Shown here: positions 32,450 through 43,526 of the stretch, in pieces
Numbering within the stretch: the stretch's first letter is position 1
Layout: every line of letters begins with the position of its first letter
DNA from: Gibbula magus
Taxonomy: Eukaryota > Mollusca > Gastropoda > Trochida > Trochidae
Length of the DNA stretch: 64,000 nt
NCBI GenBank assembly: GCA_936450465.1
Contig: OW388305.1
Span: forward strand, 35,597,187 to 35,661,186
Reading direction: 5' to 3'
Notes under the pieces: generated by a model
Databases searched by the model: none
What the model was told of the DNA's origin: nothing
The model's input: only the letters and a program-made list of their open reading frames with translations
Translations under genes and position numbers: made by a program

Positions 32450-33920
32450 TTTTAACTTTGATGCATTTGATTATGCGAAGGTAACAATAACATAATATCA
32501 TCAGTAGTTTGAATATATTACTGGTGACTGATTAGTTTCCAGTTAAAATAATTTTGTTTAATTTTGACTTTTGTATTTTGTACTGCAGTTTATTCCTGGA
32601 TGTTGGGAAATAAATAACATTCGAAGTCATATAAATTTTGGCGTGAGCGACAACTGCATTCAACAACCGTTCTCAATGAATTGTTGATACTTATAAACAT
32701 ATAAACCCTCCCTAATAATATACATATCATGTAAATGTCTTGCCAAGCAATTCATGAAATCCCACAGGTGTTTTTTTATGATAGAACTTAGCAATAACCA
32801 GAGATGTCGAGAGATTCGCAATTGACAGCACATCAAACAGTGATTTTAATACCCAGTTACATCTCGACAGATTGGTGTCGAAAAAACTCTCATACCTCCT
32901 ATGATAGGAAATATGCCGTGCGTTAGTGCCATTCCCTTGACACACCAGAGATAAGGTGTTAGATCGAGCATGTTATTTACTTCAATCTGTGCATTTAACC
33001 TGTGTTCAATATCAGACGTGTGATATGTTCAATTGCTGCTGTTAGCTGTTATTGAATAGTATGTTTGAAGAACTCTTATTCCCTTAGGTAACAACATCAT
33101 ATCATGCTTGAAATGGGAATGGTTTTACAAACACTTGTTATCTTATTTAGTTTTGATGAAAATAAAGGAATAACATTGGAATTATAAGAAGGGCCATCCC
33201 TCCCCTGAATCATTGTGTTTTTTCCTTCTGCTCTATGATCATATATGTTGACCATTAACTTGACATTCGAGATACCTGACCATGACCTAAAGAACACAAA
33301 TATGACTGGTTTTGTTTATACAAACGATACAGCAGAACAGTAATTAAAGACCATCCAATGTCAACGTACATATATAATTCGTGTGCTAAATCCCTACTTT
33401 TTCAGTAATTGCGGATAATTTACTTATGGAAACTTCAACCAACTGGTTTATAACTGTCATTTATCAAAACTGATCATGGCCACATTGTTCCGAAGTGAAG
33501 AAACAAACTGCCAACTTCACATACAACTCTCCGTCTTCTACGAAATGAACAAAGCAAGATATGTGCATTACTCAATATATTGATATGTTCTGCGAAAAGA
33601 TTAATGTAAAGACATTGTAATGTATCCATGACCTGGGATCGATTATTCTGGCAGGGAAGGACGTGAGAAGAAATCTAAACAGCTGTGTAACATAACTTCA
33701 AATCTAGCTATAAGCTACCATTTTACTTTTAACTATTTCACGTGACATGATGCACATGTATGTCCAAAGAATTGAAGGTCACTACCACCCAGACAGAATG
33801 TGAAAATAGATAATGAGTTTGGTCAATTCTCTTTCCGACCAGGTAGTTACTTGTGGAATGAGGTGTGTAATAGGCTTCAATTTGTGCAATAGCGATGTAT
33901 GATATGTTAAGTGGCTTTGT
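32450..33920 (+). repeat. Diverged third copy of part of the duplicated segment
   Basis: It is colinear with about 3220-4720. Shared phrases include ATGCATTTGATTATGC (32460/3237), AAATCCCACAGGTGT (32757/3722), CAATTGACAGCA, GATAGGAAATATGCCGTG (32902/3863) and CACTACCACCCAGACAGA (33779/4571), ending at GATATGTTGAGTGGCTT-like sequence. Divergence is clearly greater than between copies A and B, so this is an older duplication. It stops abruptly where the palindromic cluster at 33922 begins. Confidence 0.85.
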
Positions 33921-33921
33921 T

Positions 33922-34120
33922 CTATACAATCTTGGAAGAACAAATATCTTAAGATTTGGCCTATACCATCTTGGAATATTTTTATATTCCAAGATGGTAT
34001 AACAAATCTTAAGATATGTACGGAAATCTTAAGATATGATCTAAACCTGAAACCTCCTGTTCAATCTTGGAATATTTAAATATCTTAAGATTAGTTTGTT
34101 CAATCTTGAGATATTGTAAT
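33922..34120. repeat. Palindromic cluster with an 18-bp perfect hairpin
   Basis: 33962-33979 and 33984-34001 are perfect reverse complements with a TTTT loop. They are flanked outward by CAAATATCTTAAGAT on the left and CAAATCTTAAGATAT on the right, extending the inverted structure. CAATCTTGGAA and ATCTTAAGAT recur to about 34120. The hairpin arm ATATTCCAAGATGGTAT and the leftmost CTATACAATCTTGGAA (minus-strand TTCCAAGATTGTATAG) nearly or exactly match the core of the satellite at 37741-43526. Confidence 0.75.
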
Positions 34121-34146
34121 AAAATGACTTTGAAAATTGTTTACAT

Positions 34147-35610
34147 AGATTTATTTTAATGAAAAAATTACTTTAATGGGAAAAATGTCTTTGATAAGAA
34201 AAAAATGTCTTTGGTGAAAAAATGACTTTGATGAAAAAAATGTCTTTGATGATAAAATGACTTTGATGGAAATATTGACTTTGATTTTAAAAAAATGACT
34301 TTGGTGGAAAAATGACTCTCACGAAAATGTTGCCTTTGATGAAAGAAATGACTTTGATGGAAAAAGTTATGTTGAAGAAAACAAATATATTTGATGAAAA
34401 ATATTTTTTTGATAATGATATTGACTTTGATTAAAAAAGTGTCTTTGCTGAAAAAAGGATTTGGTAACAAATAACTTTGATGAAAGAAAATAACTTTGAA
34501 AAAATCTTGACTTTGATGAAAAAAGTGATTTGGTGAAAAAAGGATTTGATGAAAATATAACTCTGATGAAAAAGAATAATGAAAATATCGACTTTGATGA
34601 AAAAAGTGATTTTGGTGAAAAAAATTATTTAATGAAAGTTTTGACTTCGATTAAAAAAGTATTGACTTTGGTGAAAAATGAAAATATCGACTTTGATGAA
34701 AAAAGTGATTTTGGTGAAAAAAATGATTTAATGAAAGTTTTGACTTCGATTAAAAAAATATTGACTTTGGTGAAAAATGACTTTGATGAAAATATTAACT
34801 TTAATTAAAATATTGACTTAAATTAAAATATTGACTTTCCTGAAAAAAAGTGCCTTTGATGGGGAAAAAAAAGACTTTGGTGAATTTAATTTTTAAAAAG
34901 TGATTTTGGTGAATAAATTATTTGATGAAAATATTGACTTTGATGAAAAAAATAACTTTGATGGAAAAGAATTACTCTGATGAAAATATTGACTTTGATG
35001 AAAAAAGTGATTTGGTGAAAAGAAATGACTTTGATGGAAAAAGTTACTTTGAAGAAAACAAATAAATTTGATGAATAATATTTCTTTAATAAAGATATTG
35101 ACTTTGATTAAAAAAGTGTCTCTGCTGAAAAATTGATTTGGTGAAAACAATAACTTTGATGAAAATCTGAACTTTGATAAAAAAAATCTTGACTTTGATG
35201 AAAAAAGTGATTTGGTGAAAAAAGTGATTTGGTGAAAAAATGATTTAATGAAATATTGACTTTGATTAAAATAATGACTTGCTGACAAAAGTGACTTTTA
35301 TGAAAATAATTACTTTGATGAAAAAAATGACTAATGAAAAAAAAGGCCTTAAATGAAAATATCGACTTTGATGAAAATAATGATTTTGGTGATAAAATTA
35401 TTTGATGAAAATAATGACTTTGATGAGAAAGTGACTTTAATCGAAAAAAATACCTTGATAAAAAACATTACTTTGGTGAAAAAATTATTTAATGAAAATA
35501 TTGACTTTGATGAAAATAATGACTTTGCTGAAAAAAGTGATTTTGATGAAATAAAATGACTTTGGAGAAAAAATGACTTTGATTAAAATAATGACTTTGA
35601 TAAACATGTC
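34147..35610 (+). repeat. Irregular array of GACTTTGATGAAAA-type units
   Basis: About 1.4 kb of short units (roughly 15-18 bp) of the form TGACTTTGATGAAAAAA with variable A-run length and variants (GTGATTTTGGTGAAAA, TTGACTTTGATTAAAA). A longer block repeats with about a 100-bp period: 34579-34678 and 34679-34780 are nearly identical. The plus strand is strongly purine-rich. The long open frames on both strands (34168-34470, 34530-34808, 34893-35288) are by-products of the repeat, not genes. Confidence 0.9.
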
Positions 35611-36479
35611 ATTTGTATGAAGAAAATTACTTTCAATACAAACTGTGACCTTAGTTTAAATATATTACCTTGATGAACTGTAAATTTGAATTTAACAGAC
35701 ATAAAGATGAAGATATTGCTATAGATACATAAGTACTTGTTTATGGACGAGTTTGTCATTTGATGAAGAAATTATTGCCATAAGGGGAGAGTTACATTGG
35801 AAACACAAGTTTGTATGGACAATTTTGGGAATGACAGGTTATTAAACACATACATGTACATAAACAATACATACAAATACGTGAATATAAACACTTGATA
35901 CATATTGATACACATTGCTAAACAGATATATAAATACATATTAAGTTTTAAAAAGTTAGATTATCAAGTTCCTTTGTCAGGGGATTAATTAACAATTAAC
36001 GAGACAACAAGAGGGATTAATTAGGATTAATCAAGGGACTGCCAGGGGATTAAAATAGTTTAAGACAGTTCACTGAAAGAGAGTTCGATTAAATATTTTA
36101 TTCTGTTTCACATCGACACATACCATAACACAAAAATACATTTCTTCATAATATACGACCAGAATCAGTAATTATTGTAAGCTCTACTAAACATTTTCCT
36201 ATAAAATATACAACATTTTCAGTCATTTTATCATAGAATGTACAAGTCATCATCAAAATATTGGTCTATGGCCAGTCTTCACAAGATCCTTCAAATTCAC
36301 TAGGGACTTGTCTCTCCTTTCCTTGACCTGATTCTAAAAGTTATGTCATCTACACGCTAAATTCTTGCATTTTGTATCATGTTGAAGCGATACTTGAATA
36401 AAAAAAGTGTCTATCTTTCTGTCTGTCAACTAAGTATTTTAAATTCAGCTTTTTGGTAACTTCTACATCTTTTTTATCC
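35611..36479. other. AT-rich stretch, nothing recognised
   Basis: The repeat fades out near 35640. The rest holds only a few short phrases such as GGGATTAATTA near 35980-36055, repeated loosely. Confidence 0.5.
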
Positions 36480-36789
36480 GAATTAGGCTTTATGTGTTTT
36501 AAAATGTTTTATCGCCGTAAATTTTTAAAGCATACTGTTTCTTAACTTTTATTATTTTATGAATAGTTTTACATGTTGTGTATTACCATATTTCTATCTT
36601 ACCATTATATCATGCTTTTATTGTAATTCTACTTTTATGCTTATATCTATGTACATTTCAACCGTGTCTCCTCGGCCTTTTTAGGCCTTGCATAAACCAT
36701 TTTATCATGTATTTACAATCTGTATGTGTACCATGTAATTTTATGCGTGAAACGTAAATAAACAATTCATTCATTCATTCATTCATTCA
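36480..36789 (+). mobile_element. Truncated LINE 3'-end fragment
   Basis: The right end has CCTCGGCCTTTTTAGGCC (a short hairpin), then TGTATTTACAATCTG..., GTAAATAAAC and a (ATTC)n tail (36763-36788). A hairpin, a near-terminal AATAAA-type phrase and a tetranucleotide tail are typical of CR1/L2-class 3' ends. No RT frame remains and the left boundary is a guess. It differs from the LINE at 26508, which ends in (TTA)n. Confidence 0.5.
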
Positions 36790-37740
36790 CTAAGCCATGA
36801 AACTGGCCCACTCGATGAAGCCTATCAGGGTCGTTAATTATAATCCGATATTCGTTAACTGTCCAGGGATTAGAAACTGGCATATCGGGGCGACTCCCTG
36901 CAGCACATGTTGCAATTTTATTTTAACTGCAAGAAGTATGTGTTTTAGTCGATAGTCCCTTACCTAGTTTCTTCTGCTTCTTTTCCCATTTACTTATAAC
37001 TGTTTATGTTGTTTATATGTCGATATCTCTTAACAGTGCTTCATAAGACAAACAGGTTATTAGCATATTTAAATTATTCTGTCATATTTACATTCATTTC
37101 AATCATAATTTGTGACACATTTGACAGTCCTGTCTTTTAATCGTAAATACTTCAGTATTCCGTTATTTCATTCATGTGGCAGATAGAATAAGAGCAGGAA
37201 ACGAATTTATTTAAAGTTGCTATGAGCAAATTAGACCACTGACGACAGATACATACTTCATATGTCAAGATTTGCCAATCAGTGAAAGGCGACAACTATG
37301 TAATGTCACCCTGTCTTACAGGATGCAACTGTGATTACAACAATTAGCGTGGTGACAGGACAATACTGTCCCAACGTAATCACTTCATGATTCATTATGG
37401 CAATTCACAAAGCTGTTATTTCAGCATATACATATAAATTAATGAGGCATAGCGTTATAATGTGGGAAGAGGTGATTCAAATGTGGCATTTGATGATTAA
37501 ACCTTTCACAAACTAGATGCACTTGATATGCCAAGATTGAATGGCCTTTTCTTGACCTGTCAGAGAAAAGAGAAAATTATGAAACTGCCATTCTGTCTGA
37601 CAAGAGGCAACTATGATAACAAGGGGATGTACAACAATATGCATTGGGACGGGATTCTATTTTCCTGGCGTAATCACTTAGTGATTCGTTATGGTATTTT
37701 ACAACCAAAGCTGTGATTTTAACATTTATTTCCAAAATAT
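36790..37740. other. AT-rich stretch before the satellite, nothing recognised
   Basis: Small frames only. Two loosely similar phrases occur: TGACAGGACAATACTGTCCCA near 37350 and similar wording near 37610. Confidence 0.5.
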
Positions 37741-38854
37741 TCCTATTTGATTATTACATCATTTGCGACAGATATTCACTGCATATTCCAAAACTGTATG
37801 GCCATTTCTTGGAGGGAGGTTTGTCCACATAAAAAACATGTCATATACTCGGTTGTGATCTTAAGATACATTTACAAAATATGTAACATTTAGTGTAAAA
37901 ATATCTGCAGACTTTATATGAGTTTCGTATTTGACTATAACACCATATGCGACAGATATTCCAAGATTTGTATAGGTCATTTCTTGGAGGGAAGTTTATT
38001 CATATATCATAGCATAGAGTTCATATGCGATCGATATTCACAATATATTCCAAGACTGTATAGGTCTTTTTTTGGAGGGAAGTTTATTCATATATCTTAG
38101 CATAGAGTTCATATGCGACAGGTATTCACTAGGTATTCCAAGATTGTATAGGTCATTTCTTGGAGGGAAGTTTATTCACATATAGTAAAGTTCATACGCG
38201 ACAGGTATTCACTAGATTTTCTAAGATTGTATAGGTCATTTCTTGGAGGGAGGTTTATTCATATATCATAGCATATAGTTCATATACTACAGGTAATCAC
38301 TAGATATTCCAAGATTGTATGGCCATTTCTTGGAGGGAAGTTGATTCACATATAGTAAAGTTCATACGCGACAGGTTTTCACTAGATTTTCCAAGATTGT
38401 GTAGGTCATTTCTTGGAGGGAGGTTTATTCATATATCATAGCATATAGTTCATATACTACAGGTAATCACTAGATATTCCAAGATTGTATGGCCATTTCT
38501 TGGAGGGAAGTTGATTCACATATAGTAAAGTTCATACGCGACAGGTATTCACTAGATTTTCCAAGATTGTGTAGGTCATTTCTTGGAGGGAGGTTTATTC
38601 ATATATCATAGCATATAGTTCATATGCTACAGGTATTCACTAGATATTCCAAGATTGTATAGGTCATTTCTTGGAGGGAAGTTGATTCACACATAGTAAA
38701 GTTCATATGCGACAGGTATTCACTAGATATTCCAAGATTGTATAGGTCATTTCTTGGAGGGAAGTTTATTCACATATAGTAAAGTTCATATGCGACTGGT
38801 ATTCACTAGATATTCCCAGATTGTATAGGTCATTTCTTGGAGGGAGGTTTATTC

Positions 38855-39079
38855 GAATGTAGGAAAAAAAGTAACAGGAAAAAAAGTAACAGGAAAAAAA
38901 GTAACACTTTTTATATAAAGAAACACTTAAGAAGGAAATTGAGTTTGAATTATATTAGGACTAGTGTTGATTATCTTGTCATTAAAGAGGATTATCACAC
39001 ATAACATCAAAGGTACAGGAAGGAAACAGTTAATACCAATGTAATTATGTTGTTTTAAGTAACAAGTGTCTTGTAGCTT
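38855..39079 (+). repeat. Non-satellite insert with a GTAACAGGAAAAAAA minisatellite
   Basis: It breaks a satellite monomer in the middle of the TTTATTC segment. It starts with three copies of a 15-bp unit AGGAAAAAAAGTAAC and continues with about 170 bp of AT-rich sequence of unknown origin. The satellite resumes at CCATTTCTTGGAGGG. Confidence 0.75.
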
Positions 39080-40770
39080 GCCATTTCTTGGAGGGAAGTT
39101 GATTCACATATAGTAAAGTTCATATGCGATAGGTATTCACTAGATATTCCAAGAGTGTATAGGTCATTTCTTGGAGGGAAGTTTATTCACATATAGTAAA
39201 GTTCATATGCGACAGGTATTAAATTGATATTCCAAGATTGTATAGGTCATTTCTTGGAGGGAAGTTTATTCATATATCATAGCATATAGTTCATATGCTA
39301 CAGGTATTCACTAGATATTCCAAGATTGTATGGCCATTTCTTGGAGGGAAGTTGATTCACATATAGTAAAGTTCATATGCGACAGGTATTCACTAGATAT
39401 TCCAAGATTGTATAGGTCATTTCTTGGAGGGAAGTTTATTCACATATAGTAAAGTTCATATGCGACAGGTATTAAATTGATATTCCAAGATTGTATAGGT
39501 CATTTCTTGGAGGGAGGTTTATTCATATATCATAGCATATAGTTCATATGCTACAGGTATTCACTAGATATTCCAAGATTGTATGGCCATTTCTTGGAGG
39601 GAAGTTGATTCACATATAGTAATGTTCATATGCGACAGGTATTCACTAGATATTCCAAGATTGTATAGGTCATTTCTTGGAGGGAGGTTTATTTCATATA
39701 TCTTAGCATAGAGTTCACAGCAACAGGTATTCACTAGATATTCCAAGATTGTATAGGTCATTTCTTGGAGGGAAGTTTATTCACATATAGTAAAGTTCAT
39801 ATGCGACAGGTACTCACTAGATATTCCAAGATTGTATAGGTCATTTCTTGGAGGGAAGTTTATTCACATATAGTAAAGTTCATACGCGACTGGTATTCAC
39901 TAGATATTCCAAGATTGTATAGGTCATTTCTTGGAGGGAAGTTTATTCACATATAGTAAAGTTCATACGCGACAGGTATTCACTAGATTTTCCAAGATTG
40001 TATAGGTCATTTCTTGGAGGGAGGTTTATTCATATATCATAGCAAATAGTTCATATGCTACAGGTATTCACTAGATATTCCAAGATTGTATAGGTCATTT
40101 CTTGGAGGGAAGTTTATTCACATATAGTAAAGTTCATACGCGACAGGTATTCACTAGATTTTCCAAGATTGTATAGGTCATTTCTTGGAGGGAGGTTTAT
40201 TCATATATCATAGCATATAGTTCATATGCTACAGGTATTCACTAGATATTCCAAGATTGTATAGGTCATTTCTTGGAGGGAAGTTGATTCACACATAGTA
40301 AAGTTCATATGCGATAGGTATTCGCTAGATATTCCAAGATTGTATAGGTCATTTCATGGAGGGAAGTTTATTCACATATAGTAAAGTTCATATGCGACTG
40401 GTATTCACTAGATATTCCCAGATTGTATAGGTCATTTCTTGGAGGGAGGTTAATTCATATATCATAGCATATAGTTCATATGCTACAGGTATTCACTAGA
40501 TATTCCAAGATTGTATGGCCATTTCTTGGAGGGAAGTTGATTCACATATAGTAAAGTTCATATACGACAGGTATTCACTAGATATTCCAAGATTGTATAG
40601 GTCATTTCTTGGAGGGAGGTTTATTCATATATCATAGCATATAGTTCATATGCTACAGGTATTCACTAGATATTCCAAGATAGTATGGCCATTTCTTGGA
40701 GGGAAGTTGATTCACATATAGTAAAGTTCATACGCGACAGGTATTCACTAGATTTTCCAAGATTGTATAG

Positions 40771-43343
40771 GTCATGTCTTGGAGGAAGGTTTGTTCACAT
40801 AACACAGTTCACATACTAGGTTGTCATCTTAACATACATATTCAAAATATGTTATATACAGTGTAAGAATATCTTAAGAGTTAATATAAGTATATCCTAT
40901 TTGAGTATTACACCATTTGCGACAGATATTCAATGGATATTCCACGATTGTATAGGTCATTTCTTGGAGGGAAGTTTATTCACATATAGTAAAGTTCATA
41001 TGCGACAGGTATTAAATTGATATTCCAAGATTGTATAGGTCATTTCTTGGAGGGAGGTTTATTCATATATCATAGCATATAGTTCATATGCTACAGGTAT
41101 TCACTAGATATTCCAAGATTGTATGGCCATTTCTTGGAGGGAAGTTGATTCACATATAGTAAAGTTCATATGCGACAGGTATTCACTAGATTTTCCAAGA
41201 TTGTATAGGTCATTTCTTGGAGGGAGGTTTATTCATATATCATAGCATATAGTTCATATGCTACAGGTATTCACTAGATATTCCAAGATTGTATAGGTCA
41301 TTTCTTGGAGGGAAGTTGATTCACACATAGTAAAGTTCATATGCGATAGGTATTCGCTAGATATTCCAAGATTGTATAGGTCATTTCATGGAGGGAAGTT
41401 TATTCACATATAGTAAAGTTCATATGCGACTGGTATTCACTAGATATTCCCAGATTGTATAGGTCATTTCTTGGAGGGAGGTTAATTCATATATCATAGC
41501 ATATAGTTCATATGCTACAGGTATTCACTAGATATTCCAAGATTGTATGGCCATTTCTTGGAGGGAAGTTGATTCACATATAGTAAAGTTCATATACGAC
41601 AGGTATTCACTAGATATTCCAAGATTGTATAGGTCATTTCTTGGAGGGAGGTTTATTCATATATCATAGCATATAGTTCATATGCTACAGGTATTCACTA
41701 GATATTCCAAGATAGTATGGCCATTTCTTGGAGGGAAGTTGATTCACATATAGTAAAGTTCATACGCGACAGGTATTCACTAGATTTTCCAAGATTGTAT
41801 AGGTCATGTCTTGGAGGAAGGTTTGTTCACATAACACAGTTCACATACTAGGTTGTCATCTTAACATACATATTCAAAATATGTTATATACAGTGTAAGA
41901 ATATCTTAAGAGTTAATATAAGTATATCCTATTTGAGTATTACACCATTTGCGACAGATATTCAATGGATATTCCACGATTGTATAGGTCATTTCTTGGA
42001 GGGAAGTTTATTCACATATAGTAAAGTTCATATGCGACAGGTATTAAATTGATATTCCAAGATTGTATAGGTCATTTCTTGGAGGGAGGTTTATTCATAT
42101 ATCATAGCATATAGTTCATATGCTACAGGTATTCACTAGATATTCCAAGATTGTATGGCCATTTCTTGGAGGGAAGTTGATTCACATATAGTAAAGTTCA
42201 TATGCGACAGGTATTCACTAGATATTCCAAGATTGTATAGGTCATTTCTTGGAGGGAGGTTTATTTCATATATCTTAGCATAGAGTTCACAGCAACAGGT
42301 ATTCACTAGATATTCCAAGATTGTATAGGTCATTTCTTGGAGGGAAGTTTATTCACATATAGTAAAGTTCATATGCGACAGGTACTCACTAGATATTCCA
42401 AGATTGTATAGGTCATTTCTTGGAGGGAAGTTTATTCACATATAGTAAAGTTCATACGCGACTGGTATTCACTAGATATTCCAAGATTGAATAGGTCATT
42501 TCTTGGAGGGAAGTTTATTCACATATAGTAAAGTTCATACGCGACAGGTATTCACTAGATTTTCCAAGATTGTATAGGTCATTTCTTGGAGGGAGGTTTA
42601 TTCATATATCATAGCAAATAGTTCATATGCTACAGGTATTCACTAGATATTCCAAGATTGTATAGGTCATTTCTTGGAGGGAAGTTTATTCACATATAGT
42701 AAAGTTCATACGCGACAGGTATTCACTAGATTTTCCATGATTGTATAGGTCATTTCTTGGAGGGAGGTTTATTCATATATCATAGCATATAGTTCATATG
42801 CTACAGGTATTCACTAGATATTCCAAGATTGTATAGGTCATTTCTTGGAGGGAAGTTGATTCACACATAGTAAAGTTCATATGCGATAGGTATTCGCTAG
42901 ATATTCCAAGATTGTATAGGTCATTTCATGGAGGGAAGTTTATTCACATATAGTAAAGTTCATATGCGACTGGTATTCACTAGATATTCCCAGATTGTAT
43001 AGGTCATTTCTTGGAGGGAGGTTAATTCATATATCATAGCATATAGTTCATATGCTACAGGTATTCACTAGATATTCCAAGATTGTATGGCCATTTCTTG
43101 GAGGGAAGTTGATTCACATATAGTAAAGTTCATATACGACAGGTATTCACTAGATATTCCAAGATTGTATAGGTCATTTCTTGGAGGGAGGTTTATTCAT
43201 ATATCATAGCATATAGTTCATATGCTACAGGTATTCACTAGATATTCCAAGATAGTATGGCCATTTCTTGGAGGGAAGTTGATTCACATATAGTAAAGTT
43301 CATACGCGACAGGTATTCACTAGATTTTCCAAGATTGTATAGG
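40771..43343 (+). repeat. Higher-order repeats of 1032 and 1540 bp in the satellite
   Basis: The landmark GTCATGTCTTGGAGGAAGG occurs at 40771, 41803 and 43343 (offsets 1032 and 1540). A second landmark, GAGTTCACAGCAACAGG, occurs at 39711 and 42283 (offset 2572, the sum of the two). Blocks between landmarks are nearly identical, so multi-monomer blocks were duplicated recently, in at least two steps. Confidence 0.88.
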
Positions 43344-43526
43344 TCATGTCTTGGAGGAAGGTTTGTTCACATAACACAGTTCACATACTAGGTTGTCATC
43401 TTAACATACATATTCAAAATATGTTATATACAGTGTAAGAATATCTTAAGAGTTAATATAAGTATATCCTATTTGAGTATTACACCATTTGCGACAGATA
43501 TTCAATGGATATTCCAAGATTGTATT

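Larger units (their letters stand above)
37741..43526 (+). repeat. Satellite array, about 83/88-bp monomers with higher-order repeats
   Basis: The monomer runs GGTCATTTCTTGGAGGGAAG, TTTATTCACATATAGTAAAG, TTCATATGCGACAGG, TATTCACTAGATATTCC, AAGATTGTATA. An 83-bp type (CACATATAGTAAAGTTCATATGCGACAGG middle) and an 88-bp type (ATATATCATAGCATATAGTTCATATGC middle) are interspersed, often alternating. A long monomer variant with about 115 extra bases occurs near both edges (37780-37960, 43365-43526) and inside (40790-40960, 41825-41995). The array is interrupted at 38855-39079. Small open frames inside it follow the repeat and are not genes. Confidence 0.96.

Noticed and set aside
34168..35559. Lys/Asp/Phe-rich frames of 68-131 codons on both strands
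   Set aside because: They are by-products of the GACTTTGATGAAAA array.
39564..42333. Identical 65-codon minus-strand frames at 39564-39761 and 42136-42333
   Set aside because: They are satellite sequence read in one frame and recur at the 2572-bp higher-order offset.
37741..43526. CRISPR-like appearance of regularly spaced repeats
   Set aside because: The whole 83-88-bp monomer is repeated with no unique spacers, in animal DNA; it is a satellite.
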